Of a stretch of DNA of 51,615 nt, positions 1 through 7,085 are shown piece after piece. Under the pieces are notes generated by a model, which saw only the letters and a list, made by a program, of their open reading frames with translations, was not told the DNA's origin and searched no databases. Position 1 is the first letter of the stretch, and each line of letters starts with the position of its first letter. A program made the translations under genes and the position numbers. This stretch comes from Flavobacteriales bacterium (GTDB lineage Bacteria > Bacteroidota > Bacteroidia > Flavobacteriales_G > JALEGO01), in contig JAHDCS010000010.1 of the NCBI GenBank assembly GCA_020629755.1, positions 1 to 51,615 of the forward strand. Reading direction: 5' to 3'.

Positions 1-68
1 ATAAATTAGTATTGCAAATGTTAAGAAATTTACCTCTTAACTAGTCAAGACCCTTGTTTTTTTTTCAT

Positions 69-100
69 AAATAGCTGGGTTTTTGTCAATCCAGCTATTT
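69..100. terminator. Bidirectional hairpin terminator
   Basis: A 10-bp perfect stem (69-78 with 91-100) with a 12-base loop is followed by T-rich sequence on the plus strand. It overlaps the stop codon of the minus-strand acyl-protein synthetase gene, so it probably ends that transcript and any plus-strand transcript arriving from the left. Confidence 0.6.
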
Positions 101-1096
101 TTCATACATCAAATTGCACCCTCTTATATCTGCATCTTTCATCCTCCCTAAAACAGTAAAGGATCCATCCTCAAATACCTCTCCTACATCTTCTGTGGCA
201 ATAAACGAGCAAGAATAGACATTCGCCAAATCTATGATATTTAATGCCCCTCTGCCTGTCTTTAAAACGTTTAACGGATCATTCACATCTCGAACGCTAA
301 CCTTCATCCAGGCAGGGAGTCTAAATCGCAAATCAGATTTCGTTAGGTAAGCTTGAGAAAGAAGTTCAGTCATACCATATTCAGAATACACTGACTTTAG
401 TCCTAATCCTTGTTTTAATGTTTGATGTAAGGCCTCTTTTGACATGTCTTGGCGCGTGCCTTTCATTCCGCCGGTTTCAATAACTATAAAGCTTTCTAAA
501 TCAAACTCTAAAGCCTCAGCTAAATCGAGCAACGCATAGCTCACCCCTAATAATACGGTCTTAATATTGTGCGCTTTCAAATAACGTAGATGATCGATGA
601 GTGTTTGGTCTATTTTTTTTGAAAAAAGCGTAAGGTCAGAATGTTTACTACTTTGCCCTAAAGCATTTGCCATATAAATCAAAGAAGAGCCTTTTCGCTC
701 TAAATAAGAGGGCAATAAAAACACAAAGGCATAGGCTTTAGGATCACCAAAAAAAAGAGAAAAGCAAGTTTGAAAGCTTTGCTCGTATAAGTTTAAATCT
801 TTAACAAAATGTTGACTTGGAGTGCCTGAGGTGGTTTGGCTACTTAGAAAAATCTGATCAGGCTTCTGATCAAAAGAGGTGACTTTATGACTTTTAAAAA
901 AAGAGATAGGCAAGAATGGAAATTGGGTATAATGGTCAATAGACTCATCATATAGATTAAGCAAATCAACATATTGTCGGTACACCTTATTGTGCTTGTA
1001 TTGATACTGAAATATATCTTTTGAAAGTCTTAAAAAATCATTAGAACTTTGTATATTGAAAATAGCCTGAGCGTTATGTTTTATAGCAAAATCCAA
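95..1096 (-). CDS. LuxE-like acyl-protein synthetase / acyltransferase
   Basis: A 333-residue protein that resembles the LuxE / acyl-protein synthetase family (PF04443), adenylate-forming enzymes related to the ligase that activates fatty acids for the lux reductase. Family-like features are the N-terminal IFNI...F.YQ..HNKVY region, TTSGTPS near residue 88 (Ser/Thr-rich nucleotide loop), the ETGGMKG segment near residue 208, SEYGMTELLSQAY near 238, and a C-terminal LGRMKDADIRGCN segment. No luxCDAB genes are nearby, so a role in bioluminescence is not supported; Bacteroidota homologues are usually orphan and their substrate is unknown. No ATG is available before the conserved N terminus, so a TTG start at 1096 is the best choice. 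Its 5' end overlaps the divergent lipoprotein gene by about 21 bases. Confidence 0.8.
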   Translation of the reverse strand: MDFAIKHNAQAIFNIQSSNDFLRLSKDIFQYQYKHNKVYRQYVDLLNLYDESIDHYTQFPFLPISFFKSHKVTSFDQKPDQIFLSSQTTSGTPSQHFVKDLNLYEQSFQTCFSLFFGDPKAYAFVFLLPSYLERKGSSLIYMANALGQSSKHSDLTLFSKKIDQTLIDHLRYLKAHNIKTVLLGVSYALLDLAEALEFDLESFIVIETGGMKGTRQDMSKEALHQTLKQGLGLKSVYSEYGMTELLSQAYLTKSDLRFRLPAWMKVSVRDVNDPLNVLKTGRGALNIIDLANVYSCSFIATEDVGEVFEDGSFTVLGRMKDADIRGCNLMYEK

Positions 1097-1585
1097 AATA
1101 AAATTAAAATGTGCGTGTGCTTTAGCATGTTTCTATATTTGAGTGCTTGCAAAGATAAACCTTGCGCGTCAACAATTCCAGAAATATCATTTGAAGATTT
1201 TATTATCTATGAAGACAATACCGCGCAATTGTTTTTAAATCTGTACGATTGCGATGGGGATATTGGGCTTAATGAAAACGATACCTTAGCGCCTTTTGAT
1301 CTTTCATCTACCTACCATTACAACCTAAAACTCACTTACCTTGAAAAGCAAAATGGGTCTTGGATACGGTTTGATAGTTTAGAACCTCCTTTTTATTACC
1401 GCATCCCTCGACTCAATAAAACCGACAACCCAAATACAACAGAAGGGTCTATTCATGTAACTTTAGAGCCTTTTTATTATGTCCCTATTGGTAGTTTTGA
1501 TACAATAAAGTATGAAATTATCGTTATAGATAGGGCTCTGCAATCAAGTACTGTAATTGAAACTCCTGAAATATACAAACCATGA
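1076..1585 (+). CDS. Small lipoprotein of unknown function
   Basis: A predicted lipoprotein of about 169 residues. The signal peptide ends in the lipobox LSAC followed by KDKPC. The mature part contains a DCDGDIG segment, an acidic pattern seen in many Bacteroidota surface lipoproteins and possibly Ca-binding. The start at 1076 gives a signal peptide with several lysines; an alternative start at 1109 gives a very short one. The stop overlaps the start of the downstream DUF6089 gene (ATGA), so the two are translationally coupled and may act together at the envelope. I do not recognise a named family. Confidence 0.75.
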   Translation: MFYSKIQNKIKMCVCFSMFLYLSACKDKPCASTIPEISFEDFIIYEDNTAQLFLNLYDCDGDIGLNENDTLAPFDLSSTYHYNLKLTYLEKQNGSWIRFDSLEPPFYYRIPRLNKTDNPNTTEGSIHVTLEPFYYVPIGSFDTIKYEIIVIDRALQSSTVIETPEIYKP

Positions 1586-2412
1586 AACGCATTCTTACCA
1601 TTCTTTTACTGCATTTGATCACGACCTCTGTTTTTGCGGAGCAATATCCCAGAAATAAAGAAATTGGGCTTATGCCAGGCATATCCTACTATATGGGCGA
1701 ATTAAATCCTGAAGGGCACTTCAGAAATCTAGGCTTTTTTCATTTTGCGGGTGGATTATACTACAAGGTCAACTACAACCCAAGGTGGTCTCAACGCTTT
1801 ATGTTAATGCGCGGAAAAGTGTCTGGGGATGATGACTTTATTTTTGGGAGTTACCCTCAATGGCGGAATTTGAATTTCACCTCTTCAATTACAGAAATCT
1901 CTACCACCTTTGAATTTAATTTTTTTGAGTTTTCTTTTGTGGAATCTCGCTCAGAAATTGCCTCACCATATCTGTTTTTTGGGGTGTCTGGGTTTTATTT
2001 TAATCCAAAAGGAGAGATCAATGGACGCACCATTGATCTGCAAAGTCAAAATAACGAACCCACTGAGTATTCTAAATTAAACATTGCCATTCCGTTTGGG
2101 TTTGGCGCAAAATTAAGGGTAAGCGATAGAATCTCTCTAGGATTTGAATACGGGATGCGAAAAACATTCACCGACTATATTGACGATGTCAGCACTATTT
2201 CATCTGTCAACCCTTATCAAAGAGGCGATTCGCAACACAACGACTGGTATCAATTCACAGGGCTATCTCTTTCTTTGCGTGTAGGGTCTAAATTCACGGA
2301 TTGTTATTTTGATGGCAAGCGGGTTGTTCGACAAAAAATGACCGATAAAAAAAGTAAGAAAGCCAAAAAACAAAGAGCCAAATACTCTAAGGAAGATAAA
2401 GTGAAAAACTAA
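1582..2412 (+). CDS. DUF6089-type outer-membrane beta-barrel (PorG-like)
   Basis: A 276-residue protein with a cleavable signal peptide (MKRILTILLLHLITTSVFA) followed by the pattern IGLMPGISYYMGELNP, typical of the DUF6089 family of Bacteroidota that includes PorG-like proteins. Alternating aromatic strands and repeated glycine turns fit an 8-10-stranded barrel. The C terminus is unusual: after the last strand comes a lysine-rich tail of about 30 residues (KKSKKAKKQRAKYSKEDK), which would be periplasmic and might contact peptidoglycan or nucleic acid. It overlaps the upstream lipoprotein gene by 4 bases, so a lipoprotein-barrel pair is likely. A T9SS role is possible but not shown. Confidence 0.65.
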   Translation: MKRILTILLLHLITTSVFAEQYPRNKEIGLMPGISYYMGELNPEGHFRNLGFFHFAGGLYYKVNYNPRWSQRFMLMRGKVSGDDDFIFGSYPQWRNLNFTSSITEISTTFEFNFFEFSFVESRSEIASPYLFFGVSGFYFNPKGEINGRTIDLQSQNNEPTEYSKLNIAIPFGFGAKLRVSDRISLGFEYGMRKTFTDYIDDVSTISSVNPYQRGDSQHNDWYQFTGLSLSLRVGSKFTDCYFDGKRVVRQKMTDKKSKKAKKQRAKYSKEDKVKN

Positions 2413-2416
2413 ACCC

Positions 2417-4459
2417 GTGGCTCGGCATAAAAACAAAGAAGAAAGCTGGCTTTCATTTAACGAACGGGTTTTACAAGAAGCTGAAGATAAAAGTGTTCCG
2501 CTCATTGAGCGCTTGCGCTTTTTAGGTATTTATTCTAACAATAGAGATGAATTTTTTAGAGTACGTATTGCCGGCTTAAGAAGACTTGTCAATCTAAAAA
2601 AGAAAGAACTTAAAACGCTAACTCAAAAACCAGAAGCGACCCTAAAAACACTTCAAAAAATAGTCGTCAAACAAGAAGCCCGCTTTCAAAAAACCTATGC
2701 CAAGATCATATCAGAACTTGAAAAAGAAAAAATCCACATCCTTAGTGATACACAGATTAAAGAGGAACATATCCCTTATTTAAATCATTTATTCAAAAAT
2801 GAAATCCGGCCACAACTCGTGCCCATTATGCTAGGGAATCAGATTGACTTTCCTTGGCTTAAAGACCGCGTATCTTACCTCGCCTTTCACTTGTCAGGAG
2901 TAAAACATAAAGCCCAATTTGCATTGATTGAATTGCCCTCAAAAAAAATTGGTCGTTTTTTTGAATTGCCTTCTGTTGAAGATAAAAAATACCTCATTTT
3001 GTTGGATGATATTGTACGTTTTTTTGCACCTCAAATTTTTCAAATTTTTGATTTCAAAAACTTCGACGCCTACTCTATTAAGGTTACTCGAGATGCTGAA
3101 TTAGATTTAGACGACGATATCTCAAAAAGCATTATAGACAAACTGAGTAAAAGCATCAAAAACAGAACAACCGGCGATCCGGTTCGATTTGTGCACGACA
3201 AAAAAATATCTAAGCCCCTACTCAATTATATTTTACAGAGAATTGACTTTGATCAAAGCTCATATGTGATCTCTACAGGCCGATACCACAACTATAGAGA
3301 TTTTATGCGTTTTCCTTCACTCGGGAAAACAAAACTATTACATCAAAAACAAAACCCCATCCCCCATAAATATTTAGAAGGACAAAAAAGTTATTTAAAT
3401 ACAATAGAGAAAAAAGACATTCTTCTGTATTATCCATATCATGATTTTAGTTATTTGATTAACCTTTTAAGAGAGGCCGCTATTGATCCAGAGGTCACTA
3501 AAATTAAAATCAACCTGTATAGAGTGGCTGAAAATTCAATGATTGTGAACACGCTCATTAATGCTGTTCGTAACGGAAAAGAAGTTTTGGCAGTGATAGA
3601 ATTAAAAGCCAGATTCGATGAAGAAGCCAATATTGAATGGTCAGAAAAACTTCAAGAAGAAGGCGTTCGGGTTATCTTTGGCGTACAGGGCCTAAAAGTA
3701 CATGCCAAACTCATTTTAATTGAAAAAAAGAAAAAAAGAACACCCATAAGGTACGCCCATATTGGCACTGGAAATTTCAATGAAAAAACCGCCCATATTT
3801 ATACCGACATTTCACTGCTTACAGCACACAAAGGCATTACAAGCGAAGTTGAACGGGTATTTGACTTTTTTGAAAACCCTTATAAAGTTAAGCGCTACTC
3901 GCATCTTTTTGTTTCGCCCTTTACCACCAGACGAAAATTTTTGTCTTTGATTGATAATGAAATTAGAAATGCTCAAAAAGGACGAGAGGCTTATATTATT
4001 TTAAAGGTCAATAATTTAGTAGACAAAGAGCTTATTGAAAAGCTCTATGAAGCAAGTGATTTTGGCGTAAAAATAAAGCTCATTGTTCGTGGCATGTGTG
4101 GCATTATAGCGTCTCAAAAAAAGTTATCTGAACAAATTTCAGCCATCAGTATTATAGATAAATTTTTAGAACACACAAGAATTGCCATCTTTTGCAACAA
4201 TAAAAACGAGCTGCAATTTATTTCATCTGCAGATTGGATGGCACGAAATTTAGACAACCGTGTTGAAGTCACTGTTCCTATCTATGATAGTAAAATAAAA
4301 AAACTCCTTAAGAAAATTACAGAAATTCAACTTTCTGATAATGTCAAAGCCAGAATAATTGACAAAGACTTTACCAATAAATACAAAAAACAAACAGGCA
4401 AAGCAATACGGTCTCAAAATCAAGTATATCAATATTTAATTGAAAACTACACCTCTTAG
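2417..4459 (+). CDS. ppk1: Polyphosphate kinase 1
   Basis: A 680-residue enzyme that reversibly polymerises the ATP gamma-phosphate into inorganic polyphosphate. The N-terminal domain shows ESWLSFNERVLQEAEDKS and RLRFLGIYSNNRDEFF. The catalytic C-terminal domains carry the two conserved histidines, His429 in GLKVHAKL and His448 in YAHIGTGNFNEKTAHIYTD, 19 residues apart as in the E. coli enzyme (H435 and H454). Length is normal for PPK1. The start is GTG at 2417, 4 bases after the stop of the barrel gene, so the gene is read through from that operon. No ppx gene is adjacent. Confidence 0.96.
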   Translation: MARHKNKEESWLSFNERVLQEAEDKSVPLIERLRFLGIYSNNRDEFFRVRIAGLRRLVNLKKKELKTLTQKPEATLKTLQKIVVKQEARFQKTYAKIISELEKEKIHILSDTQIKEEHIPYLNHLFKNEIRPQLVPIMLGNQIDFPWLKDRVSYLAFHLSGVKHKAQFALIELPSKKIGRFFELPSVEDKKYLILLDDIVRFFAPQIFQIFDFKNFDAYSIKVTRDAELDLDDDISKSIIDKLSKSIKNRTTGDPVRFVHDKKISKPLLNYILQRIDFDQSSYVISTGRYHNYRDFMRFPSLGKTKLLHQKQNPIPHKYLEGQKSYLNTIEKKDILLYYPYHDFSYLINLLREAAIDPEVTKIKINLYRVAENSMIVNTLINAVRNGKEVLAVIELKARFDEEANIEWSEKLQEEGVRVIFGVQGLKVHAKLILIEKKKKRTPIRYAHIGTGNFNEKTAHIYTDISLLTAHKGITSEVERVFDFFENPYKVKRYSHLFVSPFTTRRKFLSLIDNEIRNAQKGREAYIILKVNNLVDKELIEKLYEASDFGVKIKLIVRGMCGIIASQKKLSEQISAISIIDKFLEHTRIAIFCNNKNELQFISSADWMARNLDNRVEVTVPIYDSKIKKLLKKITEIQLSDNVKARIIDKDFTNKYKKQTGKAIRSQNQVYQYLIENYTS

Positions 4460-4492
4460 AAAGAAAACAAGACCTATGGTTTTTATTTTCGG

Positions 4493-6283
4493 TTAGTCAC
4501 TCTTAAACGCACTGAATACTTTATGTGCCTTTGCTTTTCCAAGTAACACTTCTAGTTCTTTAAGCTCAGCTTTTTTTATGCGATCAACCGATTTAAAATG
4601 CCTTAACAAGCTTTGTTTAGTTTTATCGCCAATACCTTTAATCTCTGTGAGCGTTGACTGGCGTATGCGTTTTGTTTTTATATTTCGATGATGTTCTATC
4701 CCAAAGCGATGCGCTTCGTTTCTAAGTTGCTGAATCAATTTTAAACTCTCAGATCGCTTATCTATATACAAAGGCAAAGAATCATTCGGGAAATAAATTT
4801 CTTCTAATTTTTTAGCGATGCCTATAATGGCTACTTTTCCAAAAATAGACAGCTGCTTTAAGCTCTCAACCGCAGAAGAGAGCTGTCCTTTTCCGCCATC
4901 TACAACAATAAGCTGAGGCAACTCTTTATTCTCTTGAATAAGGCGCTTATATCTTCGAAAAACAACTTCTTGCATAGAAGCAAAATCATCAGGCCCTTTA
5001 ACTGTTTTGATTAAAAAATGACGATAATCTTTTTTTGAAGGTTTTGCATTTTTAAACACAACGCATGCCGCTACAGCGTCTGTACCTGCATGATTAGAAT
5101 TATCAAAACACTCAATGTGCACAGGAGTCTGTTTTAATTTTAAATCTTTTTTTAGTGTTTCAAGAATTCGATTAGTGTGCCTATTCGGATCAATTAAACT
5201 TTGTTTTTTCTTTTTATCTAAAAGGAAGTATTTGGTGTTTTTTTCAGCCAAATCTAAAAGCGCTTTTTTATCGCCTTTAATGGGGTTTGTGATTTTAAAC
5301 CCCATATCAAATTCAATTTTTTCTGGACAAATCACTTCAGATGCTAAAGATTGAAACTTCTCTCTTAAATGCATAATAACCCCTGGATACATCTCTTTTA
5401 CCTCTTGATGCATGGGTATTTTTACATCTATAGTTTGAGCGTAAATGACCGCGCCATGATGTACACGCATGTAATTCACTGCAGCCAGTTTGTCTTGTTT
5501 TTGAATATATACCACATCTACATTCTGAATAGTGGGGCTCACAAGTGTAGACTTGCTTTGATAATTTTTAAGCAGCTCTATTTTTTCTTTAATCTGTCCA
5601 GCTTTTTCAAACTTTAATGCATCAGAAGCTTTTAGCATTTCTTGTTCTAAGACTTTTTTTACAGGCGCAATATTGCCTTTTAAAATGTGCTTTACTTTTT
5701 CTATATCCTCAATATAGTCTTCTAAGGATTGTTTATGTTCGCAGGGGGCTTTGCATTTTTTAATCTGATACTCTAAACAAGCACTGTATTTTTTCTTTAG
5801 AATATGTTTTTCAGACAAATCATAGGTACATGTTCTTAAAGAAAAAAGTTTGTGCAGCATCTCTAAAATGGTCCGCATAATTTTAGTGTTCGGATAGGGG
5901 CCATAATATTTGGAGCCGTCTTTTATTATTTTTCTAGTAGAAAACACCCTGGGAAAACGCTCATTTTTAATACAAATCCACGGAAAGGTTTTATCGTCTT
6001 TAAGTAGAATATTGTATTTGGGTTGATGTTTTTTTATTAGGCTGTTCTCTAAAATAAGCGCATCTAATTCTGTTTTAACCACAATATATTCTATGCGGCA
6101 AATTTGTTTTACTAAAATTTTTGTTTTTGCAGAATCAAGAGTTCTATTAAAATAAGAACGGACTCGTTTTTTCAAGCTTTTCGCTTTTCCAATATAAATA
6201 CGTTGATCATTGGCATTAAAATACTGATACACCCCTGGCTTATCTGGTAAATTTTTTAGGGTGGATGTTAACGCGTCTTTCAT
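4493..6283 (-). CDS. uvrC: Excinuclease ABC subunit C
   Basis: A 596-residue nuclease subunit that makes both incisions in nucleotide excision repair with UvrB. The N-terminal GIY-YIG domain is visible (PGVYQYF, then IYIGKAKSLKKRVRSYF). A cluster of cysteines lies near residues 150-185, a UVR helix-pair (EKAGQIKEKIELLKN) near 220, the RNase H-like domain with CFDNSNHAGTDAVAACVVF and VVDGGKGQL in the second half, and a C-terminal helix-hairpin-helix (LTEIKGIGDKTKQSLLRHF). Length is typical. It is convergent with ppk1 and divergent from the Tae4-like gene. Confidence 0.97.
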   Translation of the reverse strand: MKDALTSTLKNLPDKPGVYQYFNANDQRIYIGKAKSLKKRVRSYFNRTLDSAKTKILVKQICRIEYIVVKTELDALILENSLIKKHQPKYNILLKDDKTFPWICIKNERFPRVFSTRKIIKDGSKYYGPYPNTKIMRTILEMLHKLFSLRTCTYDLSEKHILKKKYSACLEYQIKKCKAPCEHKQSLEDYIEDIEKVKHILKGNIAPVKKVLEQEMLKASDALKFEKAGQIKEKIELLKNYQSKSTLVSPTIQNVDVVYIQKQDKLAAVNYMRVHHGAVIYAQTIDVKIPMHQEVKEMYPGVIMHLREKFQSLASEVICPEKIEFDMGFKITNPIKGDKKALLDLAEKNTKYFLLDKKKKQSLIDPNRHTNRILETLKKDLKLKQTPVHIECFDNSNHAGTDAVAACVVFKNAKPSKKDYRHFLIKTVKGPDDFASMQEVVFRRYKRLIQENKELPQLIVVDGGKGQLSSAVESLKQLSIFGKVAIIGIAKKLEEIYFPNDSLPLYIDKRSESLKLIQQLRNEAHRFGIEHHRNIKTKRIRQSTLTEIKGIGDKTKQSLLRHFKSVDRIKKAELKELEVLLGKAKAHKVFSAFKSD

Positions 6284-6294
6284 GAGCCTATGCT

Positions 6295-6302
6295 CAAAGG
6301 TA
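6295..6302 (-). promoter_or_regulatory. Bacteroidota -7 box of uvrC
   Basis: TACCTTTG on the minus strand matches TAnnTTTG exactly. TTG trinucleotides lie 17 and 20 bases upstream. The box ends 11 bases before the uvrC ATG, implying a leader of only about 8 bases. Confidence 0.6.
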
Positions 6303-6379
6303 TTCTTCCTTTAGGTAAACAACAAGATTAATTTACGGTGTTCAAAATAAGATTTTGTTAATAAATAGTTTTGTTATTT

Positions 6380-6387
6380 TAATTTTG
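6380..6387 (+). promoter_or_regulatory. Possible -7 box for the Tae4-like gene
   Basis: TAATTTTG fits TAnnTTTG. An upstream TTTG at 6354-6357 is 22 bases away, slightly long. The box lies 37 bases before the ATG, in the 141-base divergent region shared with uvrC. Confidence 0.3.
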
Positions 6388-6424
6388 TTTTTTGATATTT
6401 GGATTTCTTCAAACTAAACTAAAT

Positions 6425-7081
6425 ATGTTTTTAAAGAAATTATCTTTTTTCATCATTGGCTTATCTACGATTTGTGTGCTTTCAAATGCCTCTTCGTGTT
6501 CATCAAATCAAAACAACAATAACAACACGCCAAACAACAACACCAACAACCCAGGTTCTGGATCAACAGGCTCAAACAATTACACTTCTAACTTACCCTC
6601 ATATAGCTGTTTAAAATCACACTACTTAAGATACGGCAACAACATCCCTGTATCTGAAGATGTGATAGATCCGGCCTTAGGTGATTTACTTGGTGGTTAT
6701 GTGGAATACAATATCGATGCGGGTATCTTTTTAAACACATGTGCTATTCGTGTAAGCCACATGCTTAACAGCTGTGGACACACCATCCCTTACATTGCCG
6801 ATCAAACCTCATCGTCTGCCAATAACGATAAAAACATTTACCGTGTTGTGATCATGGAAGACTACCTCACAAATCGCTACGGGCCTGCCCAAATAACCAG
6901 CTCTAACAAAAGTAGTTTTATAGGTGAAAAAGGCATATTACTCATCCATATGCCAGGCACATGGTCTGATGCAACTGGGCATGTTGCGCTTTGGGATGGC
7001 CAGAAAACTTTGGGTGGATTTGCCACTGATAACTTTATGTTTGCTAATGCGCAGTATGCCAAGCTTTGGGTGGCTAATTAA
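6425..7081 (+). CDS. Secreted Tae4-like peptidoglycan amidase lipoprotein
   Basis: A 218-residue protein whose C-terminal domain resembles T6SS amidase effector 4 (Tae4, PF14113), papain-like enzymes that cut peptide stems of peptidoglycan. The family signature is visible as NTCAIRVSHMLN (putative nucleophile Cys106) and DATGHVALWDG (His186, Asp191). Tae4 effectors normally lack a signal peptide. This one starts with a hydrophobic leader ending in ASSC (a weak lipobox, Cys25), then an Asn/Gly/Ser-rich linker at residues about 26-53. I read it as exported and tethered, or secreted, rather than injected. No Tai4 immunity gene or T6SS component is in the window. The ATG at 6425 is preferred over an upstream in-frame start because the leader begins there. 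It could be a self-wall remodelling enzyme or an interbacterial toxin. Confidence 0.7.
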   Translation: MFLKKLSFFIIGLSTICVLSNASSCSSNQNNNNNTPNNNTNNPGSGSTGSNNYTSNLPSYSCLKSHYLRYGNNIPVSEDVIDPALGDLLGGYVEYNIDAGIFLNTCAIRVSHMLNSCGHTIPYIADQTSSSANNDKNIYRVVIMEDYLTNRYGPAQITSSNKSSFIGEKGILLIHMPGTWSDATGHVALWDGQKTLGGFATDNFMFANAQYAKLWVAN

Positions 7082-7085
7082 TATT

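Noticed and set aside
95-1096. lux bioluminescence operon
   Set aside because: LuxE-like similarity stands alone; neighbours are a lipoprotein and a barrel protein, not luxA-D.
6490-6560. AAC/ACA-rich stretch as possible CRISPR or tandem repeat array
   Set aside because: It encodes an Asn-rich linker in one open frame, and there are no regular spacers or repeated units.
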